Below are positions 41,031 through 53,129 of a stretch of DNA of 64,000 nucleotides, one piece after another. The notes below the pieces were generated by a model. It saw only the letters and a program-made list of their open reading frames with translations. It was not told the DNA's origin and searched no databases. The position numbers were made by a program, and so were the translations under genes. The stretch spans positions 5,041-69,040 of the forward strand of contig PYST01000043.1 of NCBI GenBank assembly GCA_003049485.1. The letters run 5' to 3'. Source of the stretch: Ophioceras dolichostomum (Eukaryota > Ascomycota > Sordariomycetes > Magnaporthales > Ophioceraceae). Position 1 is the first letter of the stretch. Each line of letters starts with the position of its first letter.

Positions 41031-44000
41031 CGCTGCAGCAAGGGTATCGGACGGATTGGTCGTTGATGAATTGATGTGTTTCTGTCTTTAGAAAAGAGAC
41101 GAGGCAGAAAGCAAATCAGCCTTCATGGACCGTGGCTATGCCCGTGAGTGCGGGGGCTGTGCTTAGCGAGCTGACAGGGTCCTCCAGCGACCGACAGCGA
41201 CGACTGGAATGGAGCCCAAGGAGTCCAGGGCGCCCACCAGCCAATCAGCTGTGGGAACGGGCGCTCTGATTGGCTCTGATTGGCTGGTGGTCACGCTGGG
41301 ATTCTGCTGCCTCCAAAAGAGGGCGAGAGAGGAGGGGCGGTTGAGTTCTGAGCGGTCGTGTTTTGGGTAGACTACTGAGACTACTCGCTACCGCTGCGAC
41401 CAGCTGCCCGCCCGATATGATATAATGCAGGGTGCGGATTGGGATAAGAGGTGTATTATGAAGGTACGGTATGTACCTATGGAGAAGGTAGGGTTGGAAT
41501 GAAGAATGAAAGAGTGAACTAACTGCCCGGCGCCAGAGGAGCCGACCAGCATTCAGGAGCAGCAAACTCACAGTGTTGTGGCCTCCTACGGGAGTAAAGT
41601 GGGCGAGCGGCGACCTACCGCAGTGGCCGGCGTTCAGAACCGTCAAGTTTAGAAACCACGCGAGCTGGCTGACCGACCCCGTCGAGGTGACGTCTAAATG
41701 CTGATGTGTTGACGAGGTACCTGAGCGAACCCCGGGCCAACATGCAAAGGCGGAAAAGGCTCCTGCTCCTGTGTAATCCCGCGCTCTGAAAGCGGGAGTT
41801 CGAGGAGTGTCCAGGTGTCTGACGGACTGGTGCAGTGCTGCAGCACCGTACGGTGTGGGTCCCACTAGACGTGAGGTCGAACAGGTGAGTGTAGGTGGGC
41901 GCAGCACCGAAGTACAGATCCGTAATACGTGCCTGGTTTTGGTGGTGTCTTGGGATGGTTGCTGACTGGGGCTGCTGTGCGCGTTCTGCTCTCAGGAATA
42001 GGAGGAGGCCGATTAGGGCAGTTTCCCTCTTGCCTGGGACTCCTCGTTTAGGAGTCCTTCTTCTCGTGCGCGCTTCACCGACAACTGCCGTATCGCGCCC
42101 ACACGTTTTTGCGTCCGGAAGGCTGTGCAGACGCAGATAGATTCGAGAACCGTTTCAAGGTCGGTCTGCGAGACCCTGCCTTCTGCGCACGTCTGTTTTG
42201 TCCGAGAGAAGGTTGCCCTCTCTTCTCTGTTCCTTGGAGACGGATCCCTAAGCCGTTGCCGAAGCTTATCTTGACGGACGTTTTCCGCCTGTCCGCAACT
42301 AGTTCGTTCGGGATCTTTTTTTAACAAAAGCTATTTGCCCCTGCTCGAGGTAGGATCTTGATCTTCTCGTTGTTCTTATTCCTCTTCCTCTCTTGGCTTC
42401 CGGGGTTGCAAAGTCTCTGCAAAGGCTTCGACGGATCGTGACGCTTGAGGATGGTGAGAATAGGCGGATCGTGCCGAAGATTTGGGAGTGAACCGAGATC
42501 GCGTCGTCGCAAATCAGACTGGGACAGAGGGGAATAGCGTGGCGAGAGGTGTGTGGTGGGGCTTTCGGAATCGACTTGGGACCGGAATAAAACCCGTGAT
42601 GATTGACCAGCAGAGCGACAGACTTTTGAGCGGTTGCGACCACGCCCTTTTCACGGAATTTGAGGGTTGAAGTGATTGAGGAGTTCCGTTTTGGTTTTGT
42701 GCGGTCACTGTCTCGAGGGCGACAACCAGCAACAGAAGATGTGATCAATGCAAAAGGGGGGTTGTCGGGAGGGATGACCTGCCGGCTAGGCTGCTATTGT
42801 TCTCAGGTGTCTGTCGGTGGAGCTGCGCGCTGGAGTCTGCCTGAGAGGGCGGTTGGGCTGGACGGCCTGAACCATTGAGACGACACGCCTGCTTCACCCG
42901 CATGGCCTGGAACGAAATTGCGATCGGGGCTACTTCGCACCTATAGCTCAAGCAGGTCCAGTGGGTGTTCGAGTGATTGTATGGAGCACCTCGTGTGTTA
43001 GAGTCCTTGGCATCACGATGCAACTCGCACTGGGCGTCGAGAGTGACAGAGTCTCCCTGTCTGGTCCCAAGCTCTCAGTTTAACTACATCCTATGACCAT
43101 AGTCGGATTCTGAAGGAATCGGAACCGGGCATAGGGCTGCCTAGAGCCTCTCTCTGCTTCGAAGAGGAATTCACTTCTCTTGTGGAATTCTGCAATTCTG
43201 GAGCAATCGCCTCCAACTCGCCCCCTAGGCATTCGACGTACGTGCAATTCCCGTTCGTGCATTTACGGGGCAGGAGATCGTCGTCTACTGTATGCGCGAG
43301 CGTCGCACACTGTCCGTATCCCGACCAGACAAGCTCAGACCTGGGAAAGGGAGATGACGACCGTAAAATGACGGATGGCTTCGGGCAGAAAAGAAAGCCC
43401 GCCAAATAGCCGCCGACATCCTTCGCTCCACGACGGCCACCCCACGACGGACTCTTTCGACGCCTGGCGGCTGTCTCAAATTATCGGTCGCTATTCTGGC
43501 CGTGGAGCCGCCTACGAGAATATGTCTGCACAACATGACCTCAAAAAAGGACCGCCAAGGACAGGTACAAGTGTAGAGGTAGGTACACACTAATGACTCG
43601 CTGGTCAAGTTTATATGTGGTTTCCTTGTATTGAGGGCAGGCGTAGTATCGCCGCGTTTGTCTCTCACATCATCCATCCACCCACCGGATCCTTCAACCT
43701 GGATTCAAGTACAGTTGTAATGTACAGCGGTTGGGCAGCACAAGAAGCGAGAGACTCGGAGGGAGAGACTGTGCGTGCGCCCAGGAAACTGCACTGAGTG
43801 GCCTTGCTGTCTGTTGGTGTTGCGCTGGCTGGTCTGAGCCTACTCGTGTGACCCCATTTCTCTCTATCGAGGGCGAACTCGTGTTTGCAAGCTTTTGCAA
43901 TTCCATACGTAGAACTCTTAGTCCTCTAACCTCCTTCCATCGTTCGCCCACCGACATCCGTAGCTGTTCACAGGTCGGCACTGCCAAGGAGTCTCTTCAG

Positions 44001-44625
44001 CGCAACAACCCATCGTGGCGCAATGCTTCTTGGTGCATCCTGATACAGCCGTTCGTAGGGCTGGAAATTTCGGAGCTGTGTCATGCGGAGCAAACTCGCT
44101 CTGATTCAGGACACGAGGGGTCGCGAAACTGCCCAGGGATGAAATTCCAAATCCGAACGTGATCGCTCGGGCATCTGTCTCAACACGTGGGCTGTCTGAA
44201 CTGATCAAAGAAAGGCAGTAAATTTCAGGACCTGCTGATTATTTCGCAACTCCACAAGGCTTTGTGTCAACCAAAATCCAAAGATGAATGAAGTGTTGCG
44301 GGTCACGTGACACCCCTAAGAGCACCTTTCTAGGTCCCGTCTTTCTCTAGAATCATCAAGCGAGTCGTATCTATACTCTAGTGCCTCTGACAAAAAAAAT
44401 TGCGCGGATTCCTAATAGCGGCAACAAAGGAAATTTTTCGTTACGAAAACTGGGAGGAGAGGGGAGGGGTATATAGTCGAAACAAGAAAACAAAATATCC
44501 AGGGGCATCCAGAAGCAAACTTTGCCCACAACCTTGGCCCGCCTGTCTTTTCTGATAGCAATTTTGCCTTGACGCCAGAAGTGAGGTAGGAAAAGAGAAA
44601 AGCAAACAGAGAACCCCACAACTGA
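41031..44625. other. 3.6-kb intergenic upstream of crz1
   Basis: No credible gene on either strand. It lies between the start of crz1 and the 3' end of the alternative oxidase gene, both on the minus strand, so most of it is probably the crz1 promoter and a long leader. Imperfect direct copies of GATTGGCT occur near 41257-41285. Confidence 0.6.
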
Positions 44626-45957
44626 TCAAATCACCTCTTCTCTCTCGTAGCCGGTAATCCGGGTGAGGGCCACCGGCGCCTTTTTAGGGTCCTTGTAAAT
44701 GCTTGTGAAGGGGTTGGGATCAGTGCCCTCGAGCGACGCAAGTGTGTGATGGACGCCTGTGATGAGGTGTCAGCTAGTACTAAAACACGGCGACGAGAAC
44801 TTTCCATGGGTGGGCTGGTCAAAGATGACTGAGGGAAGGAATAGGTACCTACCTCTGTGGTTCGCTTCGTCGGCGCGTATATACATGATAAGGTTCTTCA
44901 TGGTCCGTTGGCCTTCTGGAATTTTCCAGTAGTTGACTGCGATGTCCGGGATGTTGAACGAAGGGTCGGACCACTTGGGCAGCACGCCCATCTCGATCTC
45001 GCGGATGCACCGCGTGTAGGTCTCGGTGGCCTGCTCCTCCAGGTAGCCCGTGAAGCGGTGGCAGGTCTTGGGGCTGAGGAGGTACGCCAGGAACAGGGCG
45101 TTGAAGTACACCCCCTGGGCGCCCAGGAGGATGAACTTCATGAACCATCCGGGCTCGCACATCTTCATGAAGGTGAGGAGGTGCATGCGCTCGTTGTAGG
45201 CCTCCTCCAGCATGGTCTCAATCCAGCCGTTGTCGCGCTTGAGCCGTCGGATGGAGTGAAGGTGTCGGACCATGCCGGCCACCATGCCCGGGCACGCGGC
45301 GATGGACTCTAGGAAGATGAAGCGTACGAGCCACTGCGCTTCCGTGAGCGGCTTGGCGACACTGCCATGATGGTCCTTTTGTTCCTTCTTCAGGCCAGTG
45401 GCCTTGTCCATACACCACCTACAGAAATGAATCATGGAGGTCAGCCAACTGTCCATTCTTGCAATGATCCACATTGGGCCCCCTTTCGGTCGCCAGCCGG
45501 GAATGCCCGGCAGACAAAAGACCCCGTGATCGTTTCGTTCTGTTTGCTTTCCTTCTCGTTTGCTCGTTGGTCTCACTTACTTGGCTGTCATGACCAAATT
45601 CCACGCGATCCTGTCGCTCAGATTCCGAGGCTCGCGGTGGCCAACCTCAACGGCCAGCATCTGCTCCTCCGTATAGCCATGGTGCGGCCACGCAGCGGGG
45701 GTCTGGCGAATGTTGGCCGTCTCCTTCTCCGGGAAGAAGTCGCGGAGCCGAGCGGCACTAGTCGTCGAAAACGATCGAGGGGCTCCGATGCTTTGGTGGA
45801 GCCCCGGTGCCGCGGCGCATGCAAGGCGGAGACCGGCAGGATAGGTGGTGAGAATGGAGCGCCGGGCCTGGTGCCAGGGATCCGCACCCACCGCCTTGCC
45901 CAGACGGGCGATCTGTTTCGGTGAGCAGAAATTGGCGTTGACTTTGGGGGCAATCAT
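44626..45957 (-). CDS. aox: Mitochondrial alternative oxidase
   Basis: Three exons, 45957-45581, 45418-44853 and 44756-44626, give 357 aa. Introns are 162 nt (GTAAGT..TGTAG) and 96 nt (GTAGGT..CACAG). Residues 1 to about 65 are a basic mitochondrial presequence (RRSILTTYPAGLRLACAAA, RSFSTTSAARLRDFF). The family signature AWPHHGYTEEQMLAVEVGHR follows at about 90-110. All diiron ligands are present: Glu163 (FLESIAACPG), Glu202 and His205 (LEEAYNERMHLLTF), Glu253 (GYLEEQATETY), and Glu310 and His313 (RADEANHRGVHH). It oxidises ubiquinol and reduces oxygen to water at the matrix face of the inner membrane, bypassing complexes III and IV. The last motif reads ADEANHRGVHHT where relatives usually have Lys and Glu at the N and G positions. 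The gene diverges from eif3j across 1.7 kb. Confidence 0.96.
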
Positions 45958-47648
45958 TAGGGTTGTTGGTGCTTGCTATTGAAATTGCTAGATGTGATAG
46001 GATGGGTTGAGGGATGTATTGATGACTAGAGTATGGGAAATCTGTATTTGGTCGCCAGTTCTATAGCATCTATGAGGAAGAAAATATATGGGAGGAGAGA
46101 AGAGGCGAGCAAAGGGGGCCTCCCAACGACATTTTATAACAGAGGGACCAAAGCTGAAATGCAGCAGCAAGCCACAATCCGTTTGGGTAACTGAAAAGAA
46201 CGGGATTTGAGACCATGATCCTTAACTGGGCCAACTGGGCCCCTATCGAACACCGACGAATACCGGCCGGCTTGAAAGGTTTCAGTCACTTGATCTGGGC
46301 AAGGCGCCAAAAGGCATGGCCGACAAGCGCACCCCTTGACCTCCGAGGCGGCTCGGGGGCTTATCGGTGGACATCGCCGGACACTGTAAGATTTGTGACT
46401 GGGGAGCACGGAGATGATGCGAATAATACGAGACAGAATAGGCAAAAAAGACTCGGGGAGTGATGGCAGCTGACGTGCGAAATAGGCCTTGCCCAGCCCG
46501 CCAGCTTCCGCCAGCTCGCCGCTCGGCGACGCTTGTTGTATCCCAGCCTTATTCCAGGGACGGAAAGCCTATGAAAAACTCTGGGCAGTGGCGTGGGGGT
46601 ACAAAAGGGATTGGGGAATGAGTCAGCTGCGCACAGCAGCACATGTCGCCGGTGTGCACAGCTCGCTCAATCGGGAGGTGCCGGGTCGGAGTGGGAGACA
46701 GTCAGAGGGAGAGTCGAGACTGGCTGAGATTGCAGTTCCGTTGAATTTTCGACGCTGGCTTTGCCCTCTCAAGCGCCGCCGATATGGCGGATTAGATCTG
46801 GAATCCATCATGCCTTTTAGGGATGCCTCCAGTCCAGACGCCAACGGTTGTCGCCTTCGCCGTGCCGTTTGTTGGTTTGATTCCGTTACGAACCCGTATC
46901 CACAGAATAGGGTCCACGTTGCGAGGACTCTCTGATTTCTGGATCCGCTTTCGGATCTCGGTGCTCCTCCGAAATAATGGCAGAAGAAAAAGATCTCGCG
47001 AAGGATGCTCCCGACTTTCTTACTTACTTAGTTTTTGGTAATACAGCATCAATGTCGCTCTCGTCAACATGAAGATGCGTGTTGTGGCTGTGTGGTCGTC
47101 GCGGGATTCCAAGCATCAGGACAATGACGCATGGAATGCGGGTCTTCTGCAAGCAGGCATGCAAATGTGGCTTGGAGAAGGCCCCCCTGCCTCTATCTAA
47201 TTCTGGAATTTGGAGGGGTCAAACGCGAGCAACACGCCTCCGTGAGAGCGCTGCAAGGACGGTGGGGCTCAGGTCTTGGAGCTTGCGGTTATCGCTGACG
47301 CACAGATTGAATTTTATCCACGGAGACAGGTGGTAGGCGAACACACACGGGTTCCGTTCCTAGCCTGTGACCGGCTGGTCCTTGCGCATTATTTTTCTGC
47401 CCAACAGCCGGAGACCCGAACCCAACCAACCCAAGGTTTTAGCCCTCACAGCCTTTTTTTTGCTTTGTCCGTTTTCATTTCGATTCTATCTCCGATTTGA
47501 CTTCTTCCGCCAACTTCTCCGACGTCCTGCCAACGCGTCTTTTCCTTTTTCGAAAATTCCCAAGGACTCTCCAAACCGAAACCAGCCCTCAGAGTCGATT
47601 CTCAAGGTCGCAAAACGCGTCGTCGCTAGTTGCAACAAAATCGTCATC
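45958..47648. other. Divergent promoter region of aox and eif3j
   Basis: No coding signal. It serves as upstream region for both the aox gene (minus strand) and the eIF3j gene (plus strand). It contains one CGG-N7-CCG site at 46959-46971 and a pyrimidine-rich leader before 47649. Confidence 0.6.
46959..46971. promoter_or_regulatory. CGG-N7-CCG site upstream of aox
   Basis: The bases CGGTGCTCCTCCG match CGG-N7-CCG, the pattern of the alternative oxidase induction motif bound by the Zn2Cys6 regulators AOD2/AOD5 in Neurospora. It lies about 1.0 kb upstream of the aox start. By chance one such match is expected every 4 kb, so this is a weak call. Confidence 0.3.
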
Positions 47649-48799
47649 ATGCCTGGAAAGCAGTGGGGTAAGCCATCGCCGTTCCCATCCCGTTCGCCCT
47701 CGCCTGAGCAGAGAGACGTCCACCCTGCTCCTCTCGATCGCGCAACTGCGCAGAAAGAGAAGAGCAAGACAACTCCGCAAATAAATGAGTCGGTCAGAGA
47801 GGCGGCGACTTGGTATTTATGAGCAGCAGACTGGTGGGGTCCGTGATGCGCTGTAACGGACGCATCTCTGCCCAATGAGGACGATCCTGCGACTCGGAAT
47901 ACATGTATCACCGACCGTTCATAGCAAGAGACACCACTCGCTGACAAATTCCCAACTCTCGTGTAGAAGAAGAGGAGTCCTCCAGCTCAGGCTCCGGCTC
48001 CGAGGAGTCATCGTCCCCCAAGGTCGGCCCCGTGCAGCTGCGCCGCAAGTTCGACGACGAGGAGGGTGAGGACAGCGATGTCCTAGACTCGTGGGACGCG
48101 GCCGAGGACTCGGAGGTCGAGCGCGAGAAGGCGAAGAAGGCCGCCGAGGCCAAGGCGCAGGCCGACGCCGCCGCCGCCGCCAACAAGAAGAGCAAAGCGC
48201 AACGCGTCGCCGAGCACAAGCAGCGCCGCAAGGAGCTCGCCGAGGACGAGTCCGAAAGCGAAGACGACGAGACCGAGGCCCAGAAGCGCGAGCGGCTGCG
48301 GCGCACCGAGAAGGAGAGCGACATGCGCCACGCGCAGGACCTCTTCGGCGACTTCGGCGACGTCGGCGGCGTGCCCTCGACCCGGAAAGCCACCGCCGCC
48401 GGCGCGGCCGTGCTCGTCGACCCCAAGGACCCGAACAGCACCGTCAGCCTGGCCGCCCTCCCCCTCTTCAACCCGACCACCAAGGCACAGTTCGAGCAGC
48501 TCCGCAACACCCTGGGCCCCATGCTCGCCGGCCTGCACAAGAAGCCGCACTACGTGCTTTTCCTCGAGGAGTTCACTAAGCAGCTTGCCAAGGACCTGCC
48601 ATCGGAGCAGATCAAGAAGGTGTCGAGCAAGCTGACGGCGCTCAGCAACGAGAAGATGAAGGAGGAGAAGGCTGCCGACAAGGGCGGCAAGAAGACCAAG
48701 GCTGCCAAGACCAAGGTCTCGCTGGTCGCCGCGAGGGCCCCGGCCGCGGACGTCACTACGTATGACGACGAGGCTTTCGGAGACGACGACTTCATGTGA
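47649..48799 (+). CDS. hcr1: Translation initiation factor eIF3 subunit J
   Basis: A 19-nt first exon (47649-47667, encoding MPGKQW) and a second exon (47967-48799) are joined in phase 1 across a 299-nt intron (GTAAGC donor, TGTAG acceptor), giving 283 aa. The N-terminus is acidic (WEEEESSSSGSGSEE), followed by DSDVLDSWDAAEDSE, the Trp/Asp motif typical of eIF3j N-termini. A long Lys/Ala/Glu helix (about 70-120) follows. The C-terminal half has a conserved DLFGDFG segment, LPLFNPTTKAQFEQLRNTL, and FLEEFTKQLAKDLPSEQIKK, ending in an acidic TYDDEAFGDDDFM. eIF3j/Hcr1 binds the 40S decoding centre, helps AUG recognition and termination, and aids 20S pre-rRNA processing. Length and architecture are normal for the family. 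Confidence 0.93.
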
Positions 48800-50014
48800 A
48801 AAAGCCTGCCCGCGCTGTTTCACAACATCTTGGGAGGAGGTGGGAGAACACAATACACTATTCATCGTCTACGTGTCTGCTACAGCACCATCAGGCGCGC
48901 ACCACCACTCCTCTCCTCCTCCTGCCCTCAGCATCGCTTTGGAGGGAAATGGTGGATGGGCCAGCCACCACCAAGACAAGACGGACCAACCGAGTCGTGC
49001 ACGAGCAGGAATTTCCGTGCGCATGCGCACACGCACGCGCCCTGACCACGCCCGCCACCTAACACCTTCAAGCGAGTCGGGGCAGTCTTTGAAGAAGCTG
49101 TTTTGCATAACCAAAACCTATGATTAGAGCAGGTGGCCCAGCTCTACTCCCGTGTCGCAGCCGACGACGTGGGTGGCTTCCCAACTTTTTGGCTGTGCCG
49201 TGCGTGCTCAACAAGGGGCAGCGTCGTCGGCTGAGGTGATATACAGGGGCAGATATTCCTAGGGACGTAATGATTGATTGAAGTTTCGTCATGAGAACCG
49301 AGGCCATGTTCTGAGGGTGGCTAGACGAGATTTGGGGGTGCATGTTCAAACCTGCATCCTTTGCATTGCATCTCGGCGCGGAAAATAAAAGAGTCTGCTT
49401 GGGTGGTTTTTTTGATAGAGAGATCCTGCTTCGATCGGGGAGACATACACGTATAGAATCAGAATGCTTTGGTGATTTGCTCAGATAGATTTCGACCCAG
49501 GTCTTTTTCTCATGTGATTTTGATACCACGCACCGTAGCTACGCTCAACTCCACATCTCATATATTCAAGGTTTGTCTGTGGTTTTTAACACACACGACG
49601 CCTCACTGGATATGCGCCGATCCCCTCCGCTAGCATGTACGTCATGGGAACAGCGATAGAAAGGTATGCGCCAGGTCCCCGAGTCCCATGGGTTAGTTTG
49701 TCCGTCCGTCCACCCAGCCATGTACAAGCCCTATTCCTATTTCCCAACCGTTCAGGGGACGACCCGGCGCTATTTACACACAGAAAAGGAAACATGGGGA
49801 ATATGCCCCGAGTCCCGCTAAAAACATGTACAGGTGAAAGTTTCCAATAGAACGAAAAGGGCAAGAAAGTAAACCCAAGAATTGTAGGATGCAGGAGGAG
49901 AGAGGCTTTGTATCGCTGAATAAAGAAGCAGAAAAAGACCCGACAAACCGTGCTAGGGTGGGTTTATGGCAGCAGCGTCCACCTCACAAAACGCCTTCGA
50001 TAGTACAGTCAGAA
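48800..50014. other. Intergenic between convergent genes
   Basis: No coding signal. It lies between the 3' ends of the eIF3j gene (plus strand) and the Mdm31/32 gene (minus strand). Confidence 0.65.
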
Positions 50015-50481
50015 TTAGATCAAATCACCAGCCACGCCAGCCAGCAGCGCGTGCACGACCATGCTCAGCGTCCAGAACCCGACCTTCTTGAGCCTCCGCA
50101 CGCGCGAGTGCTGGTCCTCGACGTCGCGCGCGAACGCGTCGTACACCTCGGCCGAGAGGTCGTCCATCATGCCGCAGTCGTACACGGTCCAGGAGCCGTC
50201 CAGGTCCGAGACGCGTTTGACGATGCGGCACGAGATGGGGATGTAGGTGCGCTTCGCGTTGATGTAGGCCACGATGGGCCGCACGAGGGGCTGCGAGATG
50301 TAGGAGATGTCGTGCGTGAAGAGGGGGACGGCGGCGCGGACGTCGTTGAGGTGGAGGCGGAGGTCGATGACGAGGTAGCGCTGAGGTTGTGCGGAGTTTG
50401 ATATTGGTGGTTTGGGGCTGCTGTCGTCTGTGTCTGGGTCTGCTGAGGGAGTCGGTAATGTTTGCGACTGTTGTTGATGTG

Positions 50482-50512
<31 letters not shown>

Positions 50513-52554
50513 GGTTTCTGGCGATAGTTGCGTCCCAGCATCATTTGAGGGAGCAATGCTGCTGTTCTGGGACAGGTGTCCACTAGACTGTTCTTGAGGC
50601 CACGACGCCATTGTCATGCTCCTGATTTTCCCGGCCTCCCGGTCTAGAATCCTGACATATCGATTCCTCGTGACGGCTTCTTCCATCTTGTCGTAGAAAT
50701 CTGACATGACCTTGCCGAGCGAGTCGTCCTCGTCGGCGGGGAACATGAGGTCCGCAACGATGTCAACGTTGCCCTCATATATCCATCCGAACGGGCCCTC
50801 GACTCCCCGGTTCAGGTGGTCGATCTTCAAACCATCGATTCGTATCCTGCTGAATTTCTTCCAAGCCCCTGGCTCGCCAAGATTACCAGCCAGGGAGCCG
50901 TCTCCGGCGACCACGCCGTGGACTTGCCGTGGGTGGATTGTAAAGAGCGACCCGTCGAAGGAGCCAGACATGTGGCTAGCGTATAAAAAGTCGTGGAACA
51001 GCCACTGCTTGCGAAGCTGTGGTAGTTCGCAAGAGTAAATGCTCACGGGGAAAGGCCGGAAGCCGTCTGGTTGGTGGACCGTCACCAGCAAATCTTCGAG
51101 CTTGAAATGCTCGATCTCGAAGTCTCCAGGGTGGTGCACGTGCCTATAAGACAAAGGGTCGACAGGCTCAATAGGCCAGAAGACCGAGGTTCGGTCCACA
51201 ACGCCCCGGACGCCCTTCACCTCCACGTTCTTGAGCAGTCCTGTGCCGTTCCACCACTTGAGGAACGACAGTGTGACGTTGACCGTGTTAAAGGTAACGT
51301 CGAACTGCGTGTAGTTTCCGTCATCCTCCTCAGCCGCCGCCGCCGCCGCCGCCGCCTCCTGACTGGGCTCTGGGTGCACGTGCCTCGCCGCGGCGACTGC
51401 GGCTGCGTCGGACGAGGAGCCCTTTGTCACTGAAGACTTGAGCTGGCCAGGCCGGCGGGAGACAAACACGTTGCGGAAGGTGATCACACCGTCCTTCCAC
51501 TTGGGGACGATGGCGGACTCGAACACTACCGTCACCCCTGCAGACTGGGTAAGATAATCACCAATCCACTTCGCAAGCGTTTCTACAGGGAAGCAAGAAG
51601 CCATGGTTAGCGGATGAGACTGAGACCGGGCCCCAAGATTAGTAGGTTTTGTTACTCACCTTGTGCAAGCACAGTGTTCACTAGGAAGATGATGAGCGAA
51701 AAGAAGGTCGTCGTGCCAACTAGGATCCACACGATATGGCCCAGCATGAGCCAGGACAAGAAAGCCCCCCACTCGTCTGCGTTATACGGACGCATACTCC
51801 TAATGGAGAGCCACTTGAAACGGACCTTCAGTCGCTGCCAGAATCCGTTCGCCGCAGCCAGGAGCTCTTCCTTGGTTGGCCGATGGGGCATCTTGGGCAT
51901 ATGTGGGAGATTTGGAAGGTGCAGGTATTTGGAGACCGACTCTGTAAGCGACTCCTGCCCTGGCGGTGTCTCCGGCGCCGTCGGACCTGGTCTGGTCTCG
52001 GGGGTGTCTTTTGCGGTAGGTTTGGCTTCCCCGAGAGCCGGAGCGGGGCTGTTCTTCTCGGCATCCCCGGCAGGCTTGGAGCTTTTGCTCTGAACTTCCT
52101 TAGAGGAGCCACTACCGTCCCGGCTCGTGTGGATGCTGCGTAACCATGACTGACGCGCCAGCCGGCCCACGGTCGGGTTGTGGCCGGCTGGGGAGGCGAG
52201 GACTGAGTCGGCCGAGGCGTTGGTGCATGATGTCACCAGTGCCTGCTTCGATGGTGAAGGCGAGCTGAGCCCGAGCAGGAGCAAGCTTCCCGATGTCCAG
52301 CTTCGCCTAACGTTTCCGGCAGCAAAAGTCGAGGGGTGGCCAAACCTTGGAAGGTTCTTAGAGGGATTCGCTGGTCGCCGGGGGCGGGATGGCGGGAACG
52401 GAGACTGGAATCGTTGGTTTGCTCGTGTACTAAAATTTGAACGGCCGAGGGGCTGGAGCTTTCCGGGAGCCCTCCATAGGAGCGCATCGATAGTCTCCCA
52501 TGCAGTCACCCATAACTGGCGGCCAAGTTGGGAACTGGTCGTGCTGGTCGGCAT
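50015..52554 (-). CDS. mdm31: Mitochondrial distribution and morphology protein Mdm31/Mdm32
   Basis: Two exons, 52554-51660 and 51582-50015, joined in phase 1 across a 77-nt intron (GTGAGT donor, CTAAC branch point, TGTAG acceptor), give 820 aa. The first ATG is at 52554. Residues 1-60 are Arg/Ser/Pro-rich and fit a mitochondrial presequence. A conserved block (FWQRLKVRFKWLSIRSMRPY) precedes a long hydrophobic segment at about 262-296. After the junction, ETLAKWIGDYLTQSAGVTVV and FESAIVPKWKDGVITFRNVF are the hallmark of the family. The C-terminal part contains a Gln/Pro/Ser-rich variable insert and a final hydrophobic segment (LSMVVHALLAGVAGDLI). Mdm31 and Mdm32 are inner-membrane proteins needed for normal mitochondrial shape, nucleoid stability and lipid homeostasis, and are related to the VPS13/bridge-like lipid-transfer group. 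I favour Mdm31 over Mdm32 but cannot be sure. Confidence 0.88.
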
Positions 52555-53129
52555 CGTTGGAAGCTCACCATGCACTATGACATGATCATGGTGAACTTGG
52601 GGAGGAGGAGAGCAGTGGAGCTCAGGAGAGAAAGCTATCAAGTGGGAGGATTCATCAGCAATAAAGAGAGACTATGGCCCTCAGACGCGGTGCAGCGGGG
52701 GACGGTGACTCAGAAACAACCGCAATGTTTGTTTACCGCCTGCCACGACCAGCACACGATGGTAATAAATGCGGTGGGTTGATTCCAACAAAAAAGCTCG
52801 CGAGGAGGTATCGCAATGCGGAATTAGCTTGGGCGCATGAAGAACCTCTTTCGATGACGCGCTAAACTGCCGGGATTCCCTGCCGTTCCGTCAGGAAGTC
52901 GGGGGGCTTTATCGATAACGGCTCGGTGGGAGAAAACTTCAGGGGGACCCGCACAAAAACTTCTGGATCATTGACATGGAAAAGAAGTTGAGAAACCCCA
53001 CTAAGAAATTCACCTCGACTGCCGCGCCGGATGCTGTAGATTGACATCTGAAGTGTATACGAGCTACATTTTACCCAGGCACTCCTCACCCGACGTCTCT
53101 CCCCGAACCCATACTTAGCGACCACCACC
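52555..53129. promoter_or_regulatory. Divergent promoter of mdm31 and pno1
   Basis: A 575-nt gap between two divergent start codons, which must hold both core promoters and leaders. No specific element is recognised. Confidence 0.6.

Noticed and set aside
41245..41907. 220-codon minus-strand frame upstream of crz1
   Set aside because: Arbitrary composition and no recognisable motif; it lies in a likely leader or promoter region.
52555..52641. Extension of Mdm31/32 to 52641
   Set aside because: That position is a TTG; the ATG at 52554 directly precedes a plausible mitochondrial presequence.
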